Positions 12,301-21,367 of a DNA stretch of 64,000 nucleotides are shown one piece after another (within the stretch, counting starts at the first letter, position 1; each line of letters starts with the position of its first letter). Source of the stretch: Maledivibacter halophilus (GTDB taxonomy: Bacteria > Bacillota > Clostridia > Peptostreptococcales > Caminicellaceae); contig NZ_FUZT01000014.1 of NCBI RefSeq assembly GCF_900167445.1, positions 1 through 64,000 on the forward strand, read 5' to 3'. Position numbers and translations under genes: made by a program. The notes under the pieces are model-generated. The model worked only from the letters and a program-made list of their open reading frames with translations. It had not been told where the DNA came from and searched no databases.

Positions 12301-12327
12301 CAAAGGGACAAGTTCTCTGTCCCTTTG
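12301..12327 (-). terminator. Terminator of the CoA-transferase operon
   Basis: CAAAGGGACA and TGTCCCTTTG form a perfect 10-bp stem with a 7-nt loop, followed on the minus strand by TTTTCATTTTC. It lies 8 nt after the stop of the 12335-13051 gene and closes the catabolic locus. Confidence 0.88.
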
Positions 12328-12334
12328 TCCCTCT

Positions 12335-13051
12335 TTAAAACTCTATCTCTCTAATTTTTTCCGGATCAATTTTATCCAGTAAATCCATCTCTTCCTTAGT
12401 AGGCTCTTCTTCATAAACAATTTCATCATATCTTATTTCAAAGCCAGTATTTTCTATTATTTCCTCTAAAGAAGAGTTTTTGAATATTCTATCCAATTTC
12501 AATCCTTCTTCATCCTTTTTGAATATACATAGGGGTGTAAAAATATATTCAATATTTCCCTGGGTTGTTACAAAATCACATTTTTCAACAAAGGTTCTTT
12601 TATTATGCTTTGTTCTCCAGATAAAAGCTTTTTTTACCGTTGGAACTAAAACTGCACTTCCTGCTCCACCGGGAAGTCTTACCTTAGGTTTATTGAAATC
12701 ACCAATTGCGCTTACATTCAATCTTCCCTTTACATCTATTTGCACTCCACTTAAAAAGGCAACATCAAGCTCTCCCCTTGCAGATAAATCAAATATATCC
12801 GTTAAGGTGAACATGCTAGCACATCCCTCAATAAGCTCGGGACCATCGGTGGATTTTTCAAGTTTCTTTGGCTTGGTATTTACGCCTCCTGCTATATTTA
12901 AATATACCAGCTTTGGAGCATATGAATTTTTTGCCAGCATGGTTGCCACCATAGGAACTGGTGAAGCAACACCATGAAATACCTTTTCATTGTTTTTCAA
13001 ACGTCTTGCAATGGCAACAACCATCATATCGGCTACTGAATATTGACTCAT
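12335..13051 (-). CDS. CoA-transferase family, beta subunit, catalytic Glu missing (IpdB-like)
   Basis: 238 aa, class I CoA-transferase fold, closest in plan to the beta subunit of glutaconate CoA-transferase (GctB) and to IpdB. Shared features are the 'QIDVKGRLN' turn, 'IGDFNKPKVRLPGGAG' and the C-terminal 'ENTGFE' segment. In GctB, recalled from the Acidaminococcus protein, the catalytic Glu lies in a V-E-S-G segment. Here the aligned residues are Asn52-Ile53-Ala54-Gly55, so Ile replaces Glu. IpdAB enzymes also lack this Glu and are C-C hydrolases rather than transferases. A hydrolase or retro-Claisen role is therefore more likely than CoA transfer. Partner is the 13075-13863 gene, 23 bp upstream. 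The substrate is unknown. Confidence 0.75.
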   Translation of the reverse strand: MSQYSVADMMVVAIARRLKNNEKVFHGVASPVPMVATMLAKNSYAPKLVYLNIAGGVNTKPKKLEKSTDGPELIEGCASMFTLTDIFDLSARGELDVAFLSGVQIDVKGRLNVSAIGDFNKPKVRLPGGAGSAVLVPTVKKAFIWRTKHNKRTFVEKCDFVTTQGNIEYIFTPLCIFKKDEEGLKLDRIFKNSSLEEIIENTGFEIRYDEIVYEEEPTKEEMDLLDKIDPEKIREIEF

Positions 13052-13074
13052 TATAATAACATCTCCTTTTAATA

Positions 13075-13863
13075 CTAATAAGTGTTAACAAAATCCAGGA
13101 TATATTCTTTAGATTTTATTTTCTTAAATTCATCTAATTTTTTACGATCTATATCGTAAAAGCCCGCACAGCTTCCTGGTTTTGCTCCACCTGGAATTTC
13201 AACAACACAGGTTGTTAAAAAATCTTGTATATCTGTACGTTCCGGGCAATCAGTAAATTCCTTTGTATCAACAATCCTTTCACAGGTTATAATAACCTTT
13301 TTGGCTGCCTTCGCCATTATTGCATCCTCATACTTAGGTCCTAAAATTCTGGCATTTCCATATATATCGGCTTCCTGAACATGTATAATTGCCACATCGG
13401 GTTTTATTGCCTGAGCTGCAATTAATTCCTCTCCAGTATAGGGGTCTTTTACAAATTTAAATCCCCTAGCTTCTATCAAATCACTTCCCACCATTCCCCT
13501 TACCGGCATAAAGGGAACTCCTTGAACAGCAGCTCTTAGTCCCGATATAACTGTATAACAGGCATGCTCCTTAGCCTCAACCTTTCCACCTTCAACGGCC
13601 TTTCTATAATGATTACACAATCCGTATTCTGTTTCATAACTAATATATCCTGCTGCAACTGCCTTTACAGCATCTACAGCACATAAAATATCAACATCAT
13701 GTGCTCCTGCTGTTTTTATCAGCTCAAGATTCTTCCTACCCTGTTTTATGATTTCCCTTACAGCAGCATGGGATACCCTGTGAAGGACATTGCCTCCTAT
13801 AGCTACTATATCTCCATCCTTTATAATACCAATGGCCTTTTCTATTGAAGTTACTTTACTCAA
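13075..13863 (-). CDS. CoA-transferase family, alpha subunit (GctA/IpdA-like)
   Basis: 262 aa, alpha subunit matching the following gene; together they should form an (alpha-beta)2 enzyme. Visible features are the N-terminal 'IKDGDIVAIGGN' CoA-transferase motif, the central 'GLRAAVQGVPFMPVRGMVGSD' segment typical of GctA/IpdA, and the C-terminal 'PGGAKPGSC' segment. Glu99 just before the central segment lies near where IpdA carries its catalytic glutamate; this placement is my alignment by eye. The start is TTG at 13861-13863, ten nt after AAGGAG. It lies 17 bp after the flavoprotein gene, so the three form one unit. Confidence 0.78.
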   Translation of the reverse strand: MSKVTSIEKAIGIIKDGDIVAIGGNVLHRVSHAAVREIIKQGRKNLELIKTAGAHDVDILCAVDAVKAVAAGYISYETEYGLCNHYRKAVEGGKVEAKEHACYTVISGLRAAVQGVPFMPVRGMVGSDLIEARGFKFVKDPYTGEELIAAQAIKPDVAIIHVQEADIYGNARILGPKYEDAIMAKAAKKVIITCERIVDTKEFTDCPERTDIQDFLTTCVVEIPGGAKPGSCAGFYDIDRKKLDEFKKIKSKEYILDFVNTY

Positions 13864-13879
13864 TTTAATCCAACTCCTT

Positions 13880-15223
13880 TTATTTACTTAAAATCACATT
13901 AGCTGCTATTTGTACTGCATCCCATACATAAGCAAAGGGAGGGGCATAACATAAATCTAAATTTGATACTTCCCTGGCTGTATATTTAGCATCAATAATT
14001 GTAGAAAATATATCGGTTCTAAGGGCAGCACCCTTTTCTCCAACTAATTGGGCTCCCAAAATAGTTTTTGTGTTTTTTTCATAAACGATCTTTATGGATA
14101 TCATCTTTTGATTTGGATAATAGGGTGCATGGGATGGTGCCTTCACAAAGACCGTTTCATAATCAATATTATTTTCCCTTGCTTCCTTTTCACTGACACC
14201 TGTTCTTCCAACCTCTAAATCAAATACTTTAATTGCTGCTGTTCCTATTGCCCCTGGAAACTCTCTATTTTCTCCTAAAATATTTTCACCTATTATTTTA
14301 CCTTGCTTATTGGCATTGGTTCCAAGGGGAAGATATACATTTTTATTAAGTATTTTATGATAAATAAGTGAACAATCTCCACCGGCATATATATCTTTGA
14401 TATTGGTTTCCATTTTTTTATTGGTTATTACTGCCCCATTTCTTGCCAATTCTACATCTGTATTTTTAAGAAAATTTGTATTAGGCCTTACACCAGCAGC
14501 AACAATAACAGCATCAACATTGTACTGCCCTTTATCACTTATTACTTGAGAAACTTTATCTTCGCCTATCATCTCTTTTATGGCTTCAGATAACCTGACA
14601 CTCACATTATTTTCTTCTAATTTTTTATGGATAATATCTGATATTTCTTCATCTACTGAGCTCAATAGAAGATTTTTCATTTCAACTATTGTAACCTTTT
14701 TATTTATCTCTGCACATGCTTCAACCATTTCAAGTCCAATATATCCTGCTCCAATAATCAATACATTTTTTATATTGTCATCTGATAAATATTCTTTAAT
14801 TTTATCTGCATCTTCTATTGTTTTTAATGTAAAAACATTTTCATATTTTCTTTTTATATTTTTTATAGGCGGAATAATAGGAGAAGCCCCTGAAGCAATT
14901 ATCAATTTGTCAAATTTTTCCCTAAGCTCAGTTTTATTCAATATGTTATAGACAACAACTTCCTTTTCCTCCATATTAACTTCTTTGACTTCATGAAGAA
15001 TTCTTACATCTATATTTTGTTTTCTAAATTCCTCCGGTGTTCTAATCCTAAGTAAATTAACATCTTCATTTACATTTGAAACATAATAAGGAAGACCGCA
15101 AGCGCCATAAGATGTTTCTATTCCCTTTTCAAAAACTATAATTTCAGCATTAGGATTTCCCCTTTTGATTTTAGATGCAGCCGACATTCCTGTGGCCACA
15201 CCTCCAATTACAACTATTTTCAT
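13880..15223 (-). CDS. FAD-dependent CoA-disulfide reductase / NADH oxidase family protein
   Basis: 447 aa pyridine nucleotide-disulfide oxidoreductase. The N-terminal FAD-binding segment is GGVATGMSAA, with a single redox Cys42 in SYGACGLPYY. A second dinucleotide-binding fold (VLIIGAGYIGLEMVEA) starts near residue 155, the second FAD motif is IYAGGDCS, and the dimerisation domain ends in 'LCYAPPFAYVWD'. The single cysteine and the tyrosine-containing tail fit CoA-disulfide reductases and related NAD(P)H oxidases or polysulfide reductases. The next genes encode a CoA-ester enzyme, so CoA thiol or disulfide chemistry or use on an enoyl/CoA intermediate is conceivable. A terminator-like hairpin separates it from the permease gene, suggesting its own promoter or partial read-through. 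Confidence 0.82.
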   Translation of the reverse strand: MKIVVIGGVATGMSAASKIKRGNPNAEIIVFEKGIETSYGACGLPYYVSNVNEDVNLLRIRTPEEFRKQNIDVRILHEVKEVNMEEKEVVVYNILNKTELREKFDKLIIASGASPIIPPIKNIKRKYENVFTLKTIEDADKIKEYLSDDNIKNVLIIGAGYIGLEMVEACAEINKKVTIVEMKNLLLSSVDEEISDIIHKKLEENNVSVRLSEAIKEMIGEDKVSQVISDKGQYNVDAVIVAAGVRPNTNFLKNTDVELARNGAVITNKKMETNIKDIYAGGDCSLIYHKILNKNVYLPLGTNANKQGKIIGENILGENREFPGAIGTAAIKVFDLEVGRTGVSEKEARENNIDYETVFVKAPSHAPYYPNQKMISIKIVYEKNTKTILGAQLVGEKGAALRTDIFSTIIDAKYTAREVSNLDLCYAPPFAYVWDAVQIAANVILSK

Positions 15224-15285
15224 CTTCCATTCTCCTCATATCAAAGTATTAGTAAATAAAATTATCTATATTTGTTAAAAACAGA

Positions 15286-15304
15286 GACTACCCCTAGGGC
15301 AGTC
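15286..15304 (-). terminator. Terminator after the GntP permease gene
   Basis: GACT-A-CCC and GGG-C-AGTC pair with one mismatch around a 3-nt loop, and on the minus strand TCTGTTTTT follows. It would end or attenuate transcription of the upstream five-gene unit before the flavoprotein/CoA-enzyme unit. Confidence 0.65.
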
Positions 15305-15333
15305 CCATAAATTAAGCCTAAATTTTAATAGGT

Positions 15334-16662
15334 TTAAATAAAGATACTCAATATATATATAAATACCAAACTTATGACTGCTTCTATTGCGCATACTAAT
15401 GTATAGGTTTTCAAGCCTCCACTTGTAGTTAATCCTGCAATCTTAGCTGTAATCCAAAACCCACTGTCATTCACATGTGCAGCCATTAATGTTCCTGAAA
15501 ATGCAGCTAAAGCCAATAAAACCGGATTTACACCAAGGCTGCTTGCTGCTGGAGCAATTAAACTAGCTGCTGTAATCATAGCAACAGTTCCTGATCCCTG
15601 GGCAAACTTCAATAATGCCGCTGTAAGCCATACAAAAAGTATTGCTGGTATACTATATTTTGCTATCCCTGATGCTAAAATATCTCCTACACCTACGGTC
15701 TTAAGAACATTTCCCAATGCTCCACCTGCACCAGTAATAAGAAGTACCACACCTGAATTTCCCAGAGCTTTACCTATAGCTTTCTCAGTTGCTTCCTTTC
15801 CAATATATCCTTGAGATACAAAGAAAATAAATATTAAACCGATTAATAATGCAATATTTTTATTTGATATAAACTGGATAACCTCTGGCACTTCACCATT
15901 AATGGCTTTTGTTACCGTACCAAGTAAAATTAAAAGTACTGGTAATAAAATAGGTGTTATTGATGTTAAAAATCCTGGAGTTTTTTCTACATTTGCAACG
16001 GTTTCTTCAACAAAGGATTTATCTTCATCAACCTCTGGTTTCCAGAAGTTCTTTCTTGATAAAAAGAATTTCTCATAAACAAATAATGATAAAAAGAAGG
16101 TTGGAATTGCAACAATAAGTCCCCAAAGTAATGTTGTTCCAATATTAAGTCCCAAAATTTCACTACCTGTCATTGGTCCAGGTGTAGGTGGAATAAATGT
16201 ATGGGCTATTCCCAATCCTGCCACCAATGCACCAGCAAAGTAAGGCAATGTTTTAGCTACTTTACTCATGCTTCTTGCTAAAGGCATTAATATAACATAT
16301 CCTACATCATAAAATACTGGAATGGATACAGCAAGTCCTGTTAAACCCAAGGCATAATCGGATTTTTCCTTGCTAACTAAACTAAGCATTTTATTTGCAA
16401 TGACCTGAACTCCTCCAGTTTCAGCAATTAACTGACCAATCATAACTCCAAAGCCAACACTTAAACCAACACCTGTCATTGTGCCCCCAAAGCCTGCAGA
16501 AATAACTCCAATTGTTTCATTTGGACTGATTTTACATGAAATACCCATAAATAGAGCACCTAATACTAATGAAACAGCGGGATTTAATTTTAGCTTCAAT
16601 ATTAATAGTAGAATTAAACCTATTGTTAAAAACAGCATCAATAGAACCATAGAGCCTGACAT
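15334..16662 (-). CDS. GntP family permease (organic/sugar acid:H+ symporter)
   Basis: 442 aa integral membrane protein with about 12 to 14 hydrophobic segments. Typical GntP features are the N-terminal 'LKLNPAVSLVLGALFMGI', the 'SIPVFYDVGYVILMPL' segment, 'HTFIPPTPGPM' and 'AHVNDSGFWI' near the C-terminus. Known members import gluconate, 2-dehydro-3-deoxygluconate, idonate, glycerate or D-serine. In this operon the transported acid is presumably the pathway substrate, probably a hydroxylated carboxylate that the IlvD-type enzyme dehydrates. The ribosome site AAAGGAGG precedes ATG by 7 nt. Confidence 0.88.
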   Translation of the reverse strand: MSGSMVLLMLFLTIGLILLLILKLKLNPAVSLVLGALFMGISCKISPNETIGVISAGFGGTMTGVGLSVGFGVMIGQLIAETGGVQVIANKMLSLVSKEKSDYALGLTGLAVSIPVFYDVGYVILMPLARSMSKVAKTLPYFAGALVAGLGIAHTFIPPTPGPMTGSEILGLNIGTTLLWGLIVAIPTFFLSLFVYEKFFLSRKNFWKPEVDEDKSFVEETVANVEKTPGFLTSITPILLPVLLILLGTVTKAINGEVPEVIQFISNKNIALLIGLIFIFFVSQGYIGKEATEKAIGKALGNSGVVLLITGAGGALGNVLKTVGVGDILASGIAKYSIPAILFVWLTAALLKFAQGSGTVAMITAASLIAPAASSLGVNPVLLALAAFSGTLMAAHVNDSGFWITAKIAGLTTSGGLKTYTLVCAIEAVISLVFIYILSIFI

Positions 16663-16877
16663 AAAAATCCTCCTTTAAAATAGAAAGTTTTATTAATTGA
16701 TTTTAAAAAAAGTTAAATTTTTTGAAAAATATTTTTCCAAAATGGTCTTGAAAAGGATTTCCTCAGTCATACTTAAAACTATTCCTCTTTTATTTGACAC
16801 CCCTATGTCAAGGTTTTATTTATATTTTGGTAGGAAATAAAGGAATAATACTAATCCCTTTATCTCCCATTTTAAAA

Positions 16878-18536
16878 TTATTCAACAACCGCACCGTAAC
16901 TAGCACTTTTAACAAGTTTAGAATATCTTGTTAAATAGCCTTTTTTAACCTTAGGTTCAGGTCTTACCCATTTTTCCCTTCTTGCTTTTAGCTCTTTATC
17001 GCTTATTCTAATATTTAAAGATCTATTAGGAATATCAATATCGATTATGTCTCCATCTTCTATTAAAGCAATTGGTCCACCTTCTGCTGCTTCAGGGGAA
17101 ACATGACCTATGGAAGCTCCCCTCGTTGCACCTGAAAATCTTCCATCAGTTATAAGGGCAACTTCTTTATCAAGTCCTACTCCAGCAATAGAAGCCGTTG
17201 GTGTAAGCATTTCCCTCATTCCTGGACCACCCTTTGGACCTTCATACCTTATAATTACAACATCTCCAGCTTTAATTTTATTGGATAAAATAGCTTCTAC
17301 AGCATCTTCTTCCAAGTCAAATACACGTGCCACACCTGAATATACAAGCATTTCCTTTGCAACTGCAGATTGTTTCACAATAGCACCTTCAGGAGCTAAA
17401 TTACCCTTTAATACAGCTATTCCTCCCTCAGGATAATATGGATCCTCTAAAGAACGAATTACCTCTCTATCCCTTACAGCAGTCTCCTTTAGATTTTCCC
17501 TTACTGTTTTCCCAGTTACTGTCATCTCATCTAAATTAATTAAATTATGATCCGCAAGCTCCTTTATAACTGCTTGTGTCCCGCCTGCACGGTATAAATC
17601 TTCTATTAGATGACTTCCACCTGGGCTAAAGCTACATATTCTTGGAACCTTTTTACTTATTTCATCAAATAACTCTAAACTAATATTCGCATTTGCTTCA
17701 TGAGCAATGGCAAGTAAATGTAATACCGTATTTGAAGACCCTCCAATCGCCATATCTACTACTATCGCATTAAGTATTGCTTCTTTTGTTAATATTTTAG
17801 ATGGTTTAATATCATCTTTAATAAGCTTCATTATCTGTTGTCCCGTTTTTTTAGCTAAAGCTTTTCTTTTAGCCAAATATGCAGGTATTGTTGAATTCCA
17901 TGGCAGTGACATTCCAAGAACTTCTGATAGAATGTTCATAGAATTAGCTGTTCCCAATAATCCACAGGCCCCACATCCTGGAGTAGCTTCATTTTCAAAA
18001 TCAGATAATTCTTCAATTGTCATCTTTCCTGCTGCAACCTTGCCAACTGCTTCATAGCATTTTGATCCATCAATACGTTTTCCGTTCCAGTAACCTCCAT
18101 ACATAACACCGCCAGATATTAATATTGAAGGTATGTCCAATCTTGCAGCTGCTATCATCATTCCCGGTGTTATCTTATCACAGTTTGTAACCATTACTAG
18201 AGCATCTAATTGATGACCTTCAGCCATGGATTCTATTGAATCTGCAATTAATTCACGGCTGGCAAGGGGATATCTCATGCCGGAATGTCCCATGGCAATA
18301 CCGTCACAAAGGGCTATAACAGGAAATTCTACTGGTGTACCTCCTTCAGATGAAACACCTAATTTAACCATATCAGTAATTTCATTTAAATGAACATGTC
18401 CAGGGTTAACTTCATTAAAGGAATTAACAATTCCAACTAAGGGTTTCTTTAAATCTTCATCGGATAATCCTGTTGCTTTTAGTAAAGATCTTTGAGTAGC
18501 TCTTTTATAGCCTGATTTGACTTGATCACTTCTCAT
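16878..18536 (-). CDS. ilvD: IlvD/Edd family dehydratase (dihydroxy-acid dehydratase-like)
   Basis: 552 aa, full length for dihydroxy-acid dehydratases. Iron-sulfur motifs are NCDKITPGM and PGCGACG. The segment 'NPGHVHL' has Gly where [2Fe-2S] sugar-acid dehydratases have a third Cys (NPCH); E. coli IlvD, an oxygen-sensitive [4Fe-4S] enzyme, also has PGHVHL. The C-terminal part has GRFSGATRG and the final '[11 protein letters not shown]'. By sequence this could be the branched-chain biosynthetic enzyme. Its position two nt after the aldolase gene in an IclR-controlled catabolic unit, with no other ilv gene in the window, suggests dehydration of the imported acid to a 2-oxo acid instead. Family call secure, substrate inferred. 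Confidence 0.9.
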   Translation of the reverse strand: MRSDQVKSGYKRATQRSLLKATGLSDEDLKKPLVGIVNSFNEVNPGHVHLNEITDMVKLGVSSEGGTPVEFPVIALCDGIAMGHSGMRYPLASRELIADSIESMAEGHQLDALVMVTNCDKITPGMMIAAARLDIPSILISGGVMYGGYWNGKRIDGSKCYEAVGKVAAGKMTIEELSDFENEATPGCGACGLLGTANSMNILSEVLGMSLPWNSTIPAYLAKRKALAKKTGQQIMKLIKDDIKPSKILTKEAILNAIVVDMAIGGSSNTVLHLLAIAHEANANISLELFDEISKKVPRICSFSPGGSHLIEDLYRAGGTQAVIKELADHNLINLDEMTVTGKTVRENLKETAVRDREVIRSLEDPYYPEGGIAVLKGNLAPEGAIVKQSAVAKEMLVYSGVARVFDLEEDAVEAILSNKIKAGDVVIIRYEGPKGGPGMREMLTPTASIAGVGLDKEVALITDGRFSGATRGASIGHVSPEAAEGGPIALIEDGDIIDIDIPNRSLNIRISDKELKARREKWVRPEPKVKKGYLTRYSKLVKSASYGAVVE

Positions 18537-18538
18537 CT

Positions 18539-19552
18539 TTAAACATCCTTTCTTTTGGATAATTCATATGCAACATCCAGAATCATATCCTCTTGACCAC
18601 CAACTACCTTTCGCTTTCCAAGTTCAACAAGTACATCTATTGGATTAACATTGAATTTCTTTGCAGTTTTAATAGTTGGTAAATAGAAGCTCGAATATAT
18701 TCCAGTATATCCCAATATTATAGATTCATTAGTTACCTCTAAAGAATGTTGAACAAGGGGACGAACATATTTCTCGCCTGCTTCCATAAGCTTAAATAAA
18801 TCACAACCTGTTTCAACCTGCATTTTATTAAAGGCAGCAACTGTGGCTTCTGTAGGTGTATTCCCACTTCCGGCTCCCAGTCCTTGAAGAGTTGTATCAA
18901 CAAAGTCTGCCCCTGATTCATAAGCAGCTAGGGAATTTCCTACGGCTAATCCTAAATTGTTATGACAATGAACTCCAATTGGAACATTTACTGCTTCCTT
19001 TAATAATTTCACTCTTTTTGTTATCTCCTCTGGCACCATTGCTCCAGAAGAATCTGCCATATATATGAAATCCACACCATAGCTTTCAGCTATTTTAAAT
19101 TGCTCTGCCAGTTCCTCTGCTGAAATCATATGGGACATCATAAAGAAGGCAGCCACTTCCATTCCTAACTCTTTACCTAATTTAATATGCTGCATACCAA
19201 CATCAAGCTCTGTACAATGTACTGCAACCCTAACTAAACGTACTCCACATTCATAGGCTGCCTTCAAATCATCCATAGTACCTAATCCTGGAACAAGTAA
19301 TACTGCCAATTTTGTATTTTTTAGGCATGAAGCTGCTGCTGTTAAAATATCACGGTCTGCTTCCTTTGCTAATCCATATTGTAATGTAGATCCTCCAATA
19401 CCAGCGCCATGGCCAACTTCAGCTGCATATACCCCTGACTCTTCAAGCCCCTTGCAAATATTTTTTACATCTTCCACACTATATTGATAATGAATAGCAT
19501 GACTACCGTCACGTAATGTTGTATCAATAATTTTTACTGGTCTCTTTGTCAT
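18539..19552 (-). CDS. mhpE: 4-hydroxy-2-oxovalerate aldolase (DmpG/MhpE family)
   Basis: 337 aa class II aldolase of the HMGL-like family. It splits 4-hydroxy-2-oxopentanoate into pyruvate and acetaldehyde. It has the N-terminal [10 protein letters not shown] (Arg14, Asp15), the catalytic His region His18/His21, and the metal ligands His195 and His197 in GVHCHNN. The C-terminal communication domain ends 'VVGGQEDMI', as in DmpG. One deviation: the usual 'HGDG' loop is GHGAG here (Ala50). DmpG enzymes form a channelling complex with the acylating aldehyde dehydrogenase, which is the directly preceding gene with an overlapping TAATG junction. No aromatic-ring oxygenase is nearby, so the 2-oxo acid must come from another source. 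Confidence 0.92.
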   Translation of the reverse strand: MTKRPVKIIDTTLRDGSHAIHYQYSVEDVKNICKGLEESGVYAAEVGHGAGIGGSTLQYGLAKEADRDILTAAASCLKNTKLAVLLVPGLGTMDDLKAAYECGVRLVRVAVHCTELDVGMQHIKLGKELGMEVAAFFMMSHMISAEELAEQFKIAESYGVDFIYMADSSGAMVPEEITKRVKLLKEAVNVPIGVHCHNNLGLAVGNSLAAYESGADFVDTTLQGLGAGSGNTPTEATVAAFNKMQVETGCDLFKLMEAGEKYVRPLVQHSLEVTNESIILGYTGIYSSFYLPTIKTAKKFNVNPIDVLVELGKRKVVGGQEDMILDVAYELSKRKDV

Positions 19553-20439
19553 TATATTTCACCTCTTTCCCTTAACATTTTATCTGCAAACATTTCAGCC
19601 ATTTTTAATGCTGATGATGTTTCCATATCCAAGTTTCCTGCATAGCTTGGAAGAAAATCCCCTGCACCATGAACACTTACTGTTGTAGTGATAACACTAT
19701 TATTTATTATTGGCTCCATTGTTAATTCATATCCTGGCACATATTCTTGTATCCCTTTAACCATTTTCTTTACAGATTTTTTTACCTCTTCAATATCTAC
19801 ATCTTCTTTAGGGATACAAAAAACTGTATTTCTCATTGGTATTTCTGGCACGGCTGGGTTGAAAATTGTAAATACCTTTGATCTATCAGCTCCACCAAGA
19901 TCCCTAAGGGCCTTTGAAGTTGTTGAGCAGTATTCATCGATATTTGCCCTTGTACCAGGTCCTGCACTTTTACTTGCCACAGTTGACACTACCTCAGCAT
20001 ACTCTACGTCAACCACCTGATTTATAGCATGTACAATAGGTGTAGTCGCCTGGCCTCCACAGGTAATTAAATTTACATTGTTCTCATTTAAACAATCCTT
20101 CATATTAACCATTGGTGTTGCTATTTTACCAACTGCTGCTGGAGTCAAATCAATAGCGATTTTCCCCATCTCTGCAAGTACAGGTGCGTGTACCTTTGCA
20201 TGGGCCTTTGCTGTTGTTGCATCAAATACAATTTCTGCACAGTCTGGATTATTTTTAAGATAATCAATCCCTTCTGCCGATGCAGGTATTCCCAGTTTTT
20301 CAGCCCTTTTCAAACCCGCAGACTCCGGGTCAATTCCAATCATTGCCCCCATTTCTAAAACATTGCTTCTCATTACCTTATACATTAGGTCGGTACCAAT
20401 ATTACCGGGACCTAAAATAACAACTTTAATTTTTGCCAT
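19552..20439 (-). CDS. mhpF: Acetaldehyde dehydrogenase, CoA-acylating (DmpF/MhpF family)
   Basis: 295 aa, normal length. Oxidises acetaldehyde with NAD+ and CoA to acetyl-CoA. The N-terminal Rossmann motif is ILGPGNIGTDL, the catalytic Cys127 lies in ITCGGQATTP, and the C-terminal segment 'VSVHGAGDFLPSYAGNLD' is typical. It partners the downstream aldolase, receiving acetaldehyde through a tunnel in characterised relatives. Start ATG with AGGAGG upstream. In an anaerobe the product can feed ATP formation through phosphotransacetylase and acetate kinase, neither of which is in the window. Confidence 0.93.
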   Translation of the reverse strand: MAKIKVVILGPGNIGTDLMYKVMRSNVLEMGAMIGIDPESAGLKRAEKLGIPASAEGIDYLKNNPDCAEIVFDATTAKAHAKVHAPVLAEMGKIAIDLTPAAVGKIATPMVNMKDCLNENNVNLITCGGQATTPIVHAINQVVDVEYAEVVSTVASKSAGPGTRANIDEYCSTTSKALRDLGGADRSKVFTIFNPAVPEIPMRNTVFCIPKEDVDIEEVKKSVKKMVKGIQEYVPGYELTMEPIINNSVITTTVSVHGAGDFLPSYAGNLDMETSSALKMAEMFADKMLRERGEI

Positions 20440-20486
20440 TTTAAAACCTCCTTATATTATTGTGCTTTTATATTGAATTTATAGAA

Positions 20487-21287
20487 TTAATCCACAAAGC
20501 GAACTGATACACTTCCCAATCCATCGAAAGTGGCCTCAACATAATCATTGGCCTTAACATCGAATACAGGAGTAAAGGAACCAGATAAAATTATTTCTCC
20601 CTTTTTAAGATAGATACCAAATTCACTAAGTTTATTAGCTAACCAAGCAACTGAATATGCCGGGTGACCGAAAACCGCGGCTCCCGCAGCAGTTTCCATT
20701 ACATATCCATTTTTTGTTACTACTAAGCCCATATGCTTTAAATCAAATTTATCTAAACTTTCCATTTTCGTCCCAAGTACTATTTTTGCATTGGAAGCGT
20801 TATCAGAAATGGAATCTAATAATTTCATATTCCAATTTTTCATACGGCTATCTACTACTTCTATGCAAGGAATTATTCCCTTTGTGGCATTATATACATC
20901 TACTATTGTTACATTGGGACCTTTTAAATCTTCCTTTAATACAAAGGCTATTTCTCCTTCTATTCTAGGTTCAATAAGGGTTGACATTGAAATAGGTGTG
21001 TTTTCCATAAAAGTCCCTGCATTTGTTAAAATTCCATAATCAGGTTCAGTTACATTAAATTGTTTTCTCAATTTTTCACTGGTAAAACCAATTTTTTTAC
21101 CTATTATTACCTCACCATTTTGTTGTTTCAAATCAATTAATTCTAATTGTATAGAATAAGCATCTTGTAAAGTCATATCAGAATATCTATCGGTTATGCT
21201 TTTTTCTATGGGCTTTGCATTTTTTTCTGCTTCATATAATTCCTTAGCAATTAATTTAATGTCCTTTTTAGATATGAACATCCCCAT
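20487..21287 (-). CDS. 2-oxopent-4-enoate hydratase / 4-oxalocrotonate decarboxylase family
   Basis: 266 aa member of the FAH superfamily, MhpD/DmpE/DmpH branch. Mg2+ ligand region 'EPRIEGEIAFVL', 'PCIEVVDSR', 'DNASNAKIVLG' and 'AAVFGHPAYSVAWLAN' are all present. With DmpF/DmpG-type genes next to it, the hydratase (making 4-hydroxy-2-oxopentanoate) is the simple call. However, the N-terminal 'YSDMTLQDAY', 'KNGYVMETAAGAAVFGHPA' and the C-terminal 'LGSVSVRF' read closer to the decarboxylase DmpH as I recall it, so a decarboxylase acting on a C6 2-oxo-enedioate is possible. The frame starts at 21287, but ATG at 21281 has better spacing from AGGAGG and may be the true start. Confidence 0.82.
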   Translation of the reverse strand: MGMFISKKDIKLIAKELYEAEKNAKPIEKSITDRYSDMTLQDAYSIQLELIDLKQQNGEVIIGKKIGFTSEKLRKQFNVTEPDYGILTNAGTFMENTPISMSTLIEPRIEGEIAFVLKEDLKGPNVTIVDVYNATKGIIPCIEVVDSRMKNWNMKLLDSISDNASNAKIVLGTKMESLDKFDLKHMGLVVTKNGYVMETAAGAAVFGHPAYSVAWLANKLSEFGIYLKKGEIILSGSFTPVFDVKANDYVEATFDGLGSVSVRFVD

Positions 21288-21298
21288 CTTCCTCCTTT

Positions 21299-21322
21299 TT
21301 CCGTAATACGGAATTGATTTCC
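21299..21322. promoter_or_regulatory. Candidate IclR operator upstream of the catabolic operon
   Basis: Two overlapping dyads lie between the hydratase gene and the iclR terminator: TTCCGTAATACGGAA (21299-21313) and GGAATTGATTTCC (21310-21322). The GGAAW-N3-TTTCC pattern recurs at 22160-22172 upstream of the regulator gene and resembles known IclR-family boxes. A CATAAT -10-like hexamer on the minus strand lies just upstream (21326-21331), so binding would block the promoter. Confidence 0.6.
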
Positions 21323-21336
21323 GGTATTATGCTATT

Positions 21337-21363
21337 AATAAAAAGGCTTTTAGCCTTTTTATT
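21337..21363 (-). terminator. Terminator of the IclR regulator gene
   Basis: AATAAAAAGGCT and AGCCTTTTTATT form a perfect 12-bp stem with a 3-nt loop beginning 5 nt after the iclR stop. Confidence 0.85.
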
Positions 21364-21367
21364 TAAA

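Noticed and set aside
16878-18536. Calling the IlvD gene a sugar-acid dehydratase outright
   Set aside because: Its PGHVHL and two-cysteine pattern is that of E. coli-type dihydroxy-acid dehydratase, so only the context, not the sequence, suggests a sugar-acid or other catabolic substrate.
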